DNA of 64,000 nucleotides from Adiantum capillus-veneris (taxonomy: Eukaryota; Streptophyta; Polypodiopsida; Polypodiales; Pteridaceae), in the NCBI GenBank assembly GCA_014529385.2, contig CM043944.1, positions 87,325,884 through 87,389,883 of the forward strand, written 5' to 3'. The notes beneath the pieces were generated by a model. It did not search any database, was not told where the DNA came from, and saw only the letters and a list, made by a program, of their open reading frames with translations. Positions 46,964-57,629 of the stretch are shown here, one piece after another; position 1 is the first letter of the stretch, and the number at the start of each line of letters is the position of its first letter. A program made the translations under genes and the position numbers.

Positions 46964-47191
46964 TGTTGGAACTAGGGTTGGAGGAAAACACACACAGCTT
47001 GGAGAAGACAAAGGAAGCTCAAGGCACACAATAGAGAGTGTATTACTTAGTGTGCAATGAAAAGATAGACAGCCCTAGAGTGATGGGCGTATATACAATG
47101 CACGGGGAAAATCCACCTCTTAAAGAGGGAAAAAATGCCCCGGCAGTCCTAGTGTGTTCACACACATCACTATCACATGTATATGGTAACA
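46964..47191 (-). repeat. CopB copy 2 3' LTR
   Basis: 228 bp, TGTTGGAACTAGGG to ATGGTAACA in plus reading. It includes a plus-strand GTATATAC motif read as a TATA-like block. Confidence 0.92.
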
Positions 47192-47278
47192 AATCCCCCC
47201 TGGAGTGATGCGGTGAATGAGAGCTGGCACATGAGTAAAGGGAAGTGCCATGCCCTGAGGACATGATCAATCCACAAA

Positions 47279-50200
47279 CAAGAGAAAGCCCAAAGCTTTG
47301 CGGAAAGCTTCGAGCTTCTCATCACGAGACAATGCCTTTGTGAAAAGATCTGCACGGTTCTCCTGTGTTAGCACATAAGCCAAGCTGATCTCTCCTGCTG
47401 AGAGCCTCTCCCTACCATAGTGGTAATGCACCTCAATGTGCTTTGTGCGAGCATGAAAAATTGGGTTCCTCGCAACCGCCAATGCGCTCTGACTGTCAAT
47501 GTAGATAGTATTGGCAGTGTCCTGTCCAACACCCAAATCAGCCATAAGGTGTCTGAGCCATACATACTCAACCATAGTTGTAAAGACTTCCCTCTACTCA
47601 GCCTCACAACTAGAAGTGGAACAGTAGGTTGCTTCTTGCTCGACCATGATATACATGAACTACCAAGCATGAAGCAAAAACCACTTGTGGACACTCGTGT
47701 GTCAAAACAACCAGCCCAATTGGAGTCCGAAAAAGCATGTAAGTCTAGCAGCAATGATCCCCCCTTGGGATAAAACAAGCCAAGATGTAAAGTGTCACTA
47801 AGATAGCGAAATATCCTCTTGACAGCCTACCAATGCTTAGACCCTGGGCTATGCATAAATCTACTGACTTGTGAGACTGCAAATTGAATATCCGGCCTCG
47901 TGTTGCATACATAAATGAGGCATCCAACAGCAGTCTGGTAAAGAGTGACATCTGCAAGATCACCAACATCATAAAGACTCAATTTCAAACCTGTTTCCAT
48001 GGCAATGGCAATAGGTTTGCAATCATCAAGTCCAAACTTACATAGCAATGTCTCGATGTAACTTTTCTAACATAAGCCAATACCACCATCACACTGCTTA
48101 AACTGTATACCCAAGTAATGATGCAACAACCCCAAATCTTTCATCTTGAAAGCAACATTCAAATCAGCTTTAAATTCAGCAATATGTCTCTCATTTGGTT
48201 GAGTGATCAGCAAATCATCTACATAGAGAACCACAATGAGAAGTGTATCACCCTCATGCTTTACATCCAATGTGATTTCTGTTGGACTGTTATACGAAAG
48301 CCTTGTTTGACCAAATGAGTGTTAGCTTTCTCATACCAAGCACGAGGAGATTGCTTCAACCCATACAAAGCCTTCTTACATCTGCACACTTTGTCCTCTT
48401 GTCCTTTCTTGACAAAACCGCGAGGATGTGTTACATAAACTTCCTCAAATATGTCACCATTCAAGAAAGCAATAACAATGTCTGATTGATGTACATCCCA
48501 ACCAAAATGAGCTGTCAGTGCACATAGAAAACGCACAATAGTCATACGACAAGTGGGAGAAAAAGTATCTTCATAATCTATGCCTTTTTGTTGTGCATAA
48601 CCCTTTGGAACAAGTCGAGCCTTATGGCGATCGATCTCACCATCCGGCTTGCGTTTCAACTTGTAAACCCACTTCGTACCAATGGCCTTTTGCCAGAAGA
48701 CAAATCACATAAAGTCCATGTGTCATTTTCTATAAGTGCATCATATTCTGATTGCATGGCAGTCATCCAATTTTTTAAATTTTGTGCTTCATCAAAAGAC
48801 AAAGGTTCCTCAACATCATGTAAGCTAGACACATCCAAAGCATAACAATCTGATGCATAAGATGCATGGCGAGAGCCTGAACGAGTACGGCTCGAGTAAA
48901 ATGCTTCCAATTTATTGTCACACAATGTATGCACCAGCCATTTTGGCATACCTCTAGCCTGCTCATTTTCATCCCTTTCCTCATCAAGTACTTCATGTAC
49001 ATCTGCATCAGTAATAGGTTGATCTGTAATATTTTTGAAAACCCCCATAGGCTGTACATTTGCCTCATTGGAATTTACATTCGAACTTCCATCACTAAAA
49101 AAAGGCAACAAAGTGTCATTAATGTCCTGTGAGCTTACATTACTGTCTCTAGTACATGACAGCAAGGGTTGAACAGAATCTTCCACAAACACTACATCCT
49201 GTGAAACCAGAATATGCTTTGTTTGCAGATGATACAACCTATAACCTTTGCTTTTAGCACTATAACCAACAAGAATACATTTGACAGCCTTATCATCCAA
49301 TTATCTACGCTGTGTTTGTGGCACCAAAGCATATGCCAAACAGCCAAAAACATGCATGTGCTCCATAGAAGGCTTTCTGTCATTCCGTGCTTCATATGGA
49401 GTAATAGACTGCAAAGATTTTGTAGGACACCTATTAAGTACATAAGTGGCACACATGATGGCCTCAAGCCAAAAAGAATGCGACAAAGCTTGACTTTTGA
49501 CCATACATCATGCCATTTTTGTAAGTCAGCTATTTTTCCTCTCAGCAACACCATTTTGCTGAGGCGTACGAGGGACTGTACATTGGTGTTTTATCCCACA
49601 TCTAGCCAGAAATGCATTAAATTCATGAGACATATACTCCCCCCCTCGATCGGAGCGGAGGGTGCCCATAGTACATTTTAAGACATTTTCAGCCATAGCC
49701 AGAAATTTTTTGAAGCACATAAAGACTTTAGACTTCCCTTTAAACGAAAATACCCATGCATGCCTGGAGTAATCATTAATGAAAGCACAAAGTACAGGTA
49801 ATTGCCCAAGGACGGAGTTTGCATGGGCCCACAAACATCGCTATTCACTAGCTGCAACCTGCATGTGGCCCTAATTGAACCATCCTTTGGAAACTTAGAA
49901 TGCTGCATTTTACCCAAAATACAGCCTTCACAAACATGTTTGATAGGTGCTTCAAGAGGCGCCAAAGAAGCAACCATATCAGATTTCTGCAAACGTAGCA
50001 AACACAGCAAACTGGCAAAATTCAGATGTCCAAAACGTGCATGCCACAGTTTTGGATCTGAAACAAACCTTGAATCTACAACTACATTTGCAAAATTTTA
50101 TTCACACTTGCATACAAAGTGAGCTTATATAGCCCACGGCATAAAAGGCCAGATGCAACAATTTCATCACCAAAACTGAGATCATGAACTTTACATCTGT

Positions 50201-51528
50201 CATCCACAAATTCGACTACAAGTCCAAGTCTAGCAAGTGCATATACACACAAAAGATTCTTCTTGATCCCAAGTACATAAAGTGCATCAACAAGTGTGAA
50301 AGAACTGTCAGTTGCAGCCGTAAGCACAATCTTTCCAACTCCCTGAACCGGATAAGAGGCATTGTTGGCACAACTGACTGAATTCCCATGAGGGACAAAC
50401 TCGAGAGAGGTGAACAATTCATGATGTGAGGTAATGTGTATTGTAGCACCACTGGCAAAATACCACACATGTGAATCTACAGCAACTGACATGCATGCAT
50501 CATGGACAACAGAATTATAAGTGCACTATGCACTAAAAGCCCATTCTGCATCAACATCAACATCACAGTCTCCTTTCACAGAAGACTCAACAATGTCTAC
50601 ATTTGTAGTGGTACCAGCATTTGGAGTGGAACCACCCTCTTTCTTCTTAGCCTCTTTGGCATTCAACTTAGGACACTGCTTGATCAAATGATCATTGGAT
50701 TTAAAATAGTGGCAACGCATCTTCTTTGTGCCCTCATCACTAGAATTGCCGGATGAAGTGCTGCCAGTAGAAGCATTGGGAACAAAAGTTTTGCCACTCG
50801 CAGCAGAACCATAAGAAGTGGCTGCATTGCTGTTACCACCCTTTCTTTGAGAAGCAATAAAAGCATGTTCAATTGCACTTTGTCTAGTCCTGTTCTTTCT
50901 AGAAAGTGACTTTTGCAACAACAATGTGCATAATGCATCAAACTTGACAACTTCAGGATTTCCTTGGCTCATAAGTCTCCAAGTACTAGCAAAAGTCTGG
51001 TAAGAATCTGGTAAGGCATCAAGAACATTCTGCACAAGGGAACTGTCTAAAGTTACTTTACCTACATAAATAAGTTGATATCCTTGATACCAGCAAGGAA
51101 AGTGTCCATATCATCTTCCTCATGCATAATCTTCGATCCAGCTCTTTACGGCTTGCATAAAGACCAGCCAGAATATCCCAAACATGTTTTATAGATTTCC
51201 TTGAATGAATGTGAGTAGTAATGGTGCGCTTCATAGACAATGCAATCAATGCATGAGCGTGCGCATCCTATACATCCCAACGAGCTTGTGGCAAAACAAC
51301 TCTAATAGCAGTAATCCTTGCAGTAAGACCTGCCACATCCTCAACATCGCCTACATCCTCAAAATCAGGACATACATCAATGCCCTGCACAATATTCTAG
51401 ATGCCCTTTGACACAAGAACATGTTGCATCATGTAAGCCCACATAGGGTAATTGTCCCCATCCATGTCCCCATCCAACCTGTCCTCAGTAGCAAACATCT
51501 TGAACACATCTGTGTTGTTGTCAGCCAT
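47279..51528 (-). pseudogene. CopB copy 2 gag-pol, heavily broken
   Basis: Start ATG at 51528 (MADNNN as in copy 1). Pieces in order: gag (SYQTFASTWRLMSQGNPEVV), a knuckle altered to CHYFKSNDHLIKQC (second cysteine lost), protease WYFASGAT (catalytic Asp replaced by Ala), and pre-integrase. Integrase (LRSDRGGEY, PQQNGVAERK), RT with YVDDLLI (48225-48214) and RNase H ending FVD at 47279 follow. At least ten stops or shifts occur. It keeps the CAG, CGG and TGG codons that are stops in copy 1, which allows the copy 1 lesions to be polarised. It has one unit of the 90-bp repeat. Confidence 0.93.
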
Positions 51529-51893
51529 GGAAAATGACTGCACCTAATGTGAAAACTGCCCGAAATGAGGAGAAACTAAGTGAGACCAGCACGTGCTATA
51601 TAGCACAACCCGCAGTAGACTGTATGGGACCTGTTATGCAGTAATTGGTGCTGATAGAAATTTTTTAGCAAATGACAAAATTGCATGTGCAAACCTGGTT
51701 GTAGTGGAAACGGAGGCCGAAATGAGCCCGAATCAAAAATCTAAGCAGACTAAGCTCTACGAGCTTACCCAAAAATTTTGTCGACCTGCGGGAACGTTCG
51801 CCAAAGCTCACTGAAATCGGAGAAAATGAGCAGGCGTGTGCTGGAGCTGCTGTCGACTAAGCCCGGGAGGATGCAACCTACTCTGATACCAAT

Positions 51894-52112
51894 TGTTGGA
51901 ATTAGGGTTGCAGGAAAACACACACAGCTTGGAGAAGACGAAGGAAGCTCAAGGTACACAATAGAGAGTGTATTACTTAGTGTGCAATGAAAAGATATAT
52001 AGCCCTAGAGTGATGGGCGTATATACAGGGGGAGAACCTCCTAAAGAGGGAAAAAATGCCACGGCGGTCCTAGTGTTATCACACACATCACTACCACGTG
52101 TATATGGTAACA
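51894..52112 (-). repeat. CopB copy 2 5' LTR
   Basis: 219 bp, TGTTGGAATTAGGG to ATGGTAACA in plus reading. Confidence 0.92.
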
Positions 52113-52675
52113 GTCGGTTCCGGTCAAACTGACGGGCCGCAGACTATGTGCAACCCGCTATGACCGACGACCTAACACTCTCCTGCTGTGACCAGTGACC
52201 AAACATGCACCTCCTCACCTCAGTGCTCCGACCGATCGGCGGCTTGCCCATGCACTCAACTCCTTTTGAAGGATTTTTTGAGTCCGCCCCTACGGGGGGG
52301 GCCTTCTCGCGGCTGCCTAATGTTTGTCGCCTTGTAAGCCCTTGCGCCAAGCCTCCAAGGCCACAAAAGAGCACGACCCCATGGCCTAGCTCGGCTAAAG
52401 GGAATCAGTGCTAAAGCCTCAACCCCTCATAGGGGTGTTGTCCCACCATCTGAAGCTCCAAGGCCTCTAAGGCAAGCTCCAACTCCGCAGCAACAAAGGC
52501 ATCAAAGAACCTGACCCGAGGCTACAAAGACACACCATGCAAAAGCATTAAAGAGAAGGACGAGCATTCAAACATCACTCCAAGCGGCCCTCAAAGTGTT
52601 TCAAACTTCAAACAAAAGCAAAGCAAAAAAGTCGTGAAGAGGGGCTTTACTCCCGTGAAGAGGTGCTTCACTTCG

Positions 52676-52771
<96 letters not shown>

Positions 52772-52959
52772 TTGCAATGAAGTGAACCCAACTTGCAATG
52801 AAATGAACCCAACTGAGTACAATAACTTCAAATAAATTTCAAATTCTTGTGCACCGTGTAAAGAGGTAGAGGCTGGCTAGGAGAGTCTCCTAAGCTAAGA
52901 CCCCTCTATTAGCACAAATGGGGGACAAGGGAATAGAAAAACTCAATGGGGAAGGGTTT
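52113..52959 (+). other. Element D internal region right of CopB, no gene
   Basis: Relatively GC-rich to 52560 with no recognised domain, then a long (TC)n at 52682-52768 between two copies of a CACTT(C/G)-rich flank. Two short direct repeats, CAACTTGCAATGAA(G/A)TGAACC, follow the tract at 52769-52811. Confidence 0.55.
52682..52768. repeat. (TC)n microsatellite in element D
   Basis: 87 bp of uninterrupted CT dinucleotides, another empty CT tract inside a mobile element. Confidence 0.97.
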
Positions 52960-53325
52960 CACACCTAGCAAACAAAGTTACGAGGATACCTAATGAGAAA
53001 ATGTTTATGGTATGTCATTAGCACTGCCTTAGAGCAACAAGTCGAATCTGATGGAGTGCACACTAGGGCATCTACACTCATAGCAAGTGCACAGAATTTG
53101 GCCAAAGATGAACAAGCATTAGGAATTATCATCACCTCCTTGCATGACAACTATGTGCATTTCCTAGACGAATGTAAGCATGCACATGAAGCTTAGCATG
53201 TCCTAAAAAGCAATTTTGGGCCAAGGACAAAAGAAGTAAAGTTAGTCTCAAAAGACAACCTTACAAAATCATTATGAGTGAAGGGGAGGACCTTGCTAGC
53301 CTAGTAAATAGGCTTAAGAGCATTG

Positions 53326-53496
53326 TCACGTAGCTCACTTATATCCAGGTCAAAGTACCAGAAGACGACAAAGTGGTCGTACTATTAAGTGCACTTCCAC
53401 CTTCTTATGACCACGTAGCTCACTTATATCCAGGTCAAAGTACCAAAAGACAACAAAGTGGCTGAAATATTAAGTGCACTTCCACCTTCTTATGAC
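53326..53496 (+). repeat. Tandem duplication, about 85 bp
   Basis: CACGTAGCTCACTTATATCC through CCACCTTCTTATGAC occurs twice in a row with a few mismatches (GTACTATT against GAAATATT). Confidence 0.9.
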
Positions 53497-53701
53497 CACT
53501 TAGTCACAATTCTTGAAGAAAAAGAATCCATTCCACCTTTCCAAGATGTCATCAACTCAATCCAAGCAAAAGAAAGAAAGAAAAAAGGTTCATTAACATC
53601 ATTAGGAGGGGATTTTGTCACGACATCCTCAAGGGGACGATATTCACCATCAACACCATCAATTGAAAGAAATTTTTATGAATGTGGAAGAATGGGACAC
53701 G

Positions 53702-53858
53702 TAGTGAAAGACTGCTACAGAAACAATCCTTGCAAGAAATGCGGTAAGAAGGGACACCCTCCTTCTTGATGCTACTCAAGAAGTGAAAGACTGCTACAGA
53801 AACAATCCTTGCAAGAAATGCGGTAAGAAGGGACACCCTCCTTCTTGATGCTACTCAA
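53702..53858 (+). repeat. Tandem duplication, about 82 bp, of the second zinc-knuckle coding segment
   Basis: GTGAAAGACTGCTACAGAAA through CTTGATGCTACTCAA is repeated exactly, placing a stop (TGA) after the knuckle in both copies. Confidence 0.93.
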
Positions 53859-54170
53859 ATGGAGGCAGTAGTAGTGGAGAAAGCAGCAGTAGTAGAAGCA
53901 ATAGTAGAAGCTACAAAGGCAAGAGACCTATCAAAGGGTCAACTCACATGGTAGAAGATGAAGAAGACGAAGGCGAGAACAACCTCATCTTTTATGAAGA
54001 CATACTTTGAAGATGTATCCTCTCTACTTGCAAGGGAGGACTTTTCTTTTTCTATGTGGATTTTGTCAACCTGTGTGGATATTACCATCCTGTGTGGATA
54101 CCAACTTATCATCCCGTGTGGATATTGCATATTTAGTATTTTGTCTTAGTCCAAACCTCAAGGGGAGGAT

Positions 54171-54491
54171 TGTAAAGTGTGAGCTTTGTCCTAAAGTGTG
54201 AGTCAAGGAGAGAAGAGTGGAATTATCCCACTGTTGTGATGCAAGGTTGTAGAGCTACTTAAAGCTCATTTTCATGAATGAATAAACACAACTCTATTTT
54301 GCACTACATGCTTGTCTATGGTGAGCATGTGCTAAGCTAAGTCAATACTCAAGATTGTGTTTATGAGTCCACGCTAATTCTATCTTGGAACCTAATTCAC
54401 TTGAGCGACAATCTTGCTTACACACACACTCACACACTTTCACTATGTTTCTCTTTCATCCACCCTAACTAGAACTATCCCATTCCCATCA
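54171..54491 (+). repeat. Element D 3' LTR
   Basis: 321 bp following the polypurine tract AAGGGGAGGAT. It ends CCCATCA, against CCCAACA in the 5' LTR. Confidence 0.93.
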
Positions 54492-55470
54492 CATGTGACC
54501 TCAACACTCTAGAAGTGTTGGTGATTGCCCGTGAAGGCCGCTCACCTAGTTTTTTGGGTGTTTGCAACCCAATTTTACTCTCATTGTTTTTTTGTTTTTA
54601 TGGTTCTTTATTCTAACCAAGCCACGGAATATGGTGTTGATAGCTCAAAACGAGCGTCTTAGTTAGAGAGAAGTGTTGTGTTTTACAGCCCCCGATTCGA
54701 TTACTTAAGGCCCTTGGAATCCTAAAAAACAGTCTTTTCCTAGTCAAGAAGAAGGCTAAAATTAGTAAGTTCAAGGGGTAAGTGTGAAGGGAAAGGTGGA
54801 GGACTTGAAGGACTTATCCCACATGCCCTCCGCTCACTTGAGGTGCTACTCTTTATATATATAGTAGCGTCTATACTATATCATAAGACTAAGGGCCGAG
54901 GCCTGGGCCCGGGCTCGGGTTCGGGCTCGAAAAATGATCTCGATCCTTCCTTTTAAAATAAGTTTTTTTTCTTTTCTTTTCTTTTTTCCTTTTCTTTCTT
55001 TTTTTCTTTTATTTTTTAATTTTCTTTTTTGTCTTAGATATTTTTTTCTTTTTTTTATTAAAAAATTGTGGGTAATGTTGTGCGTGGGCGTTGAGCTCAC
55101 GCGCACACAGCCTGGTAGCTCTGTCTAACCTACTTATAGCTAACAGTACTAATTAACATTAATTAGCACTGTGCACACAGTTTCTAACACAACAAACTGC
55201 ACACTCACAGACTACTCGACCTGCTCATTGTCTATCGCACATTACAAATCTACACTAACTAACATATCTGCTAACACCTGCACATTACAGAACTTTTAGC
55301 AGATCTAACAAAATATGTACATTGCACTTAACAGAGCTGACAAATCCTGCTAAAACCTGCACATTACAGTCACTTAACAGATCTAACACAAACTCAGACA
55401 AAAGCTGAAAACAGTTGAAAGAATGGCTTCAAGTGGTAGCATTGGGTGCTCCTCAAGCTTAGTGCAAGGC
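54492..55470 (-). other. Gyp1 leader
   Basis: Collinear with the Gyp2 leader (56564-57629) on the opposite strand: CACCCAAAAAACTAGGTGAGC near 54545 and GCTCAAAACGAGCGTC near 54650 both have counterparts. It includes a T-rich stretch (54960-55060) and a run of GGGCTCGGG words near 54905. No gene. Confidence 0.75.
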
Positions 55471-55490
55471 AATCCCCGGCAACGGCGCCA
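55471..55490 (-). other. Gyp1 primer-binding site
   Basis: Minus strand TGGCGCCGTTGCCGGGGATT, four bases after the LTR end. This is the type seen in plant Athila/Tat gypsy elements and is usually assigned to an Asp tRNA. Confidence 0.9.
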
Positions 55491-55494
55491 AAAA

Positions 55495-55728
55495 TGTGAG
55501 CTTTATCGCACATGTTGAAGGCTGGGAACTTGCCAAACACTATGTGCGAGCCACAAATGGCTGCAAGCACACAACTAGACAGTTCTAGCAAGATCAAAGG
55601 GGCAATGGTGTGTCACTCACCACTCAATTCTTTCTGTTGTGAAGGATCTTGTGCCGTGAAGAAGAAGGAGCCGCCGTTGCTACTGCGCTCAACTGTCTTG
55701 CCGTTGCAATGCTCTCTCTCTCTCTCAA

Positions 55729-55783
<55 letters not shown>

Positions 55784-55873
55784 AGAACACGAAGGAGAAG
55801 AAGATAGAGGTAGAGCAAGAGCACTTCTTAGCATGCACCTCAAAGAATGAGGATTTTAGGTCAAAATGGACCT
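55495..55873 (-). repeat. Gyp1 5' LTR, cut by Gyp2
   Basis: It starts TGTGAGCTTTATCGC and matches 28752-29006 plus 33641-33770 without the LINE, thus showing the empty LINE site at about 55713-55732. It contains (CA)n at 55735-55781. It breaks at 55873, where Gyp2 starts TGTTAACCC. The remaining LTR lies beyond the window. Confidence 0.9.
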
Positions 55874-56226
55874 TGTTAACCCTCACGGCTCACGGACACC
55901 CTATCACCTATGAGACGGACGTTGTAACCTACGATGGACATTGTATTATTTATTTGATAGAGTCAGGTACCGGGCTTGTCTCTCCAATAGGAAAAGGGTA
56001 AGAGTGATCGCCGATGAGAGGCGCACTCTAACTGGGACATTCAAGGGATAAGTTGGCTAAGCATGGGCGCCAAAGTGTGAATGGGGTGAGCTCATATAAA
56101 AGCCAACTAAACCTAAAATTCACTCATTCTCTCATTTGTGCAATAGAAGAGTGCTCTTGCTCCATCTCCATCTCCATCTTCCTCTTCTTCACCTCCTTGT
56201 GTGTGTGTATGTGTGTGTGTGTGTGT

Positions 56227-56279
<53 letters not shown>

Positions 56280-56540
56280 TGTGAGAGAGAGAGAGAGAGA
56301 GAGTGCGATCGAGCATTGCGGCGGCACGACGGCGATGAAGCGGTTGAGCGCGACGTAGCGGCGTCTCCTTCTTCTTCGTGGCGAGGAATCCTCCACGGCA
56401 GGAGCATAGAGCAGTGAGTGACACACCATTGCCCTCTTTTGAGCTTACTAGTTAAGCTAGTTGTGTGCTTGGAGCCGTCAGTGGCTCGCACACAGTGTTA
56501 GGCAAGTCCCTTGCTTCAACAGTGCAGCAAGGAGCGCACA
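55874..56540 (+). repeat. Gyp2 5' LTR
   Basis: 667 bp, TGTTAACCC to GAGCGCACA. Contains a TATA box (56095-56101), (TG)n at 56199-56279 and (GA)n at 56283-56302, the same repeat positions as in the sibling LTRs. Confidence 0.9.
56095..56101 (+). promoter_or_regulatory. TATA box of Gyp2 LTR
   Basis: TATAAAA about 445 bp before the LTR end, so transcription would start near 56125. The position is as expected for an LTR promoter. Confidence 0.6.
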
Positions 56541-56544
56541 TTTT

Positions 56545-56563
56545 TGGCGCCGCTGCCGGGGAA
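56545..56563 (+). other. Gyp2 primer-binding site
   Basis: TGGCGCCGCTGCCGGGGAA, one base different from the Gyp1 site (CGCTG against CGTTG). Confidence 0.9.
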
Positions 56564-57629
56564 TCGCCCTGCACTAAGCCCAAGAGGCACTTTGTGCTTC
56601 TCCTATGAGTTGTTTGTAGTAGGAAAGAAGAGGAAGAGGAAGAGGAATGAGTTATTTTTCTGCAGGTTGTTAATTTTTGTATTGTCTGCAAGTTCTGTGA
56701 TTTCTGCATAATGTTGTGTTTTCCATTTGCACACAGTCTTTGCACAATTAGTAGTCGTTAGCTTGTTCGCAGTGAATGAATAAGTAGGTAGACAGTTAGC
56801 AATTTCTGTTTGCACACAGTCTGTACACAGTTTTCTGTCAAGGTTTGCCTGCACACAGTCTTTGCACAGTAAGGTAGTGAGAGAGGAAGTAGGTGGACAG
56901 TTAGCCCACTGTCAGTAAGTAGTTAGCAGAGTGGTTAACAGATTAGTTAGTAGATTAGTTAGTGGTTAGCAGCACTGTTAGTAAGTAGATAAGGTAGTGA
57001 GTTGTCTATGAGCTGTGAGCTGTTGACAGAGAGGTTAGGTAGGTGTTGACAGTGTGTGTGGCCAAGAAAGGGTCACCTAAACCGCGCGCGGTCGTCGCCT
57101 GGAAAAACAAAAAACAAAAACCGAAATATTTAAGCGTGAGTGACTGGGGGGCTACACTAAAATTTTGATCGGGATCGGGATCATTTTCCGATGATTCCCC
57201 AAGCCCAAGCCCAAGCCCATGCCTCAGTCCTCAGTCTTATGATATATACTAGACTCACTCTTATATATATACCCTACCCCCTCAAGAGGGAATGCGAGCA
57301 TGTGGGGCAAGTCCTCCACTCTCCTCCCTTCTCTTCCCACTTGCATCCTTAGAATTTCTAATTTGGGCCTAGTTCCCTACTAGAAATTGACGGTTCTAGG
57401 GATTCCGAGGGCATAAAGTGACCAAACGGAGGGCTGTAAAGCACGGCACGTCCCCCCGACTGAGACGCTCGTTTTGAGCTATCATACGTTCTATTCTATC
57501 GCTGGGTCAGGGAAAAAAAAGGACCAAAAAATCAAAAAAAAATTAAGACTTGGGTTGCAAAACACCCAAAAATACTAGGTGAGCAGCCTTCACGGGCACT
57601 CACTGACACTTCTAGGGGATCAAAGTCAT
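56564..57629 (+). other. Gyp2 leader with short repeats
   Basis: Untranslated leader of about 1 kb. The word TGCACACAGTCTTTGCACA or a close form occurs three times (about 56728, 56810, 56850). GTTAG-based words recur at 56890-57040. No domain is visible. An open frame without ATG runs from 57579 into gag. Confidence 0.7.

Larger units (their letters stand above)
46964..52112 (-). mobile_element. CopB copy 2, complete copia element
   Basis: Minus-strand element with both LTRs (46964-47191 and 51894-52112), a primer site TGGTATCAGAG (51891-51881) and a polypurine tract by 47192-47205. The flanking pentamers are ATTGG and GTCGG, not a match, so the target duplication has mutated or one end has recombined. 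The LTRs differ by roughly a tenth of positions plus small indels, judged by eye, so it is older than CopE. Confidence 0.92.
52960..54012 (+). pseudogene. Element D gag remnant with two zinc knuckles
   Basis: Copia-type gag pieces: LYVISTALEQQ-like start, DEQALGIIITSLHDNYVHFL (usual form is LL.SLP.SY), then LSALPPSYDHLVTILEEKE and IQAKERKK. After these come FYECGRMGHVVKDCYRNNPC and CKKCGKKGHPPS. The tail is Ser-rich then acidic (MVEDEEDEGEN) and ends near 54010. Stops and two local duplications (53326-53496 and 53702-53858) break the frame. Protease, integrase and RT do not follow; the polypurine tract comes 150 bp later. Confidence 0.75.
45999..54491 (+). mobile_element. Element D, copia-like gag-only element
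   Basis: LTRs 45999-46320 and 54171-54491 with target duplication CATGT (45994-45998 and 54492-54496). It has a TGGTATCAGAGCCACGG primer site and an AAGGGGAGGAT polypurine tract, the same signals as element C. The internal region contains CopB copy 2 and a broken gag but no pol. Without CopB it is about 3.3 kb, a non-autonomous derivative. Confidence 0.92.
28752..55873 (-). mobile_element. Gyp1, minus-strand Ty3/gypsy element with nested insertions
   Basis: A minus-strand element with its 5' LTR at the high end (55495-55873, cut by Gyp2) and primer site TGGCGCCGTTGCCGGGGATT (55490-55471). Gag begins at 45996 and is split by CopE. Protease is near 36900. A polypurine tract (AAGAAGGGAGGCA, 33967-33955) precedes the 3' LTR (33954 to 28752, split by a LINE). 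Removing the insertions leaves about 9 kb. RT, RNase H and integrase are absent. Sequence is collinear with Gyp2. Confidence 0.88.

Noticed and set aside
52144-52414. Overlapping ORFs in a GC-richer block of element D
   Set aside because: Neither strand gives a recognisable protein and both frames are equally open. It is better treated as unassigned sequence.
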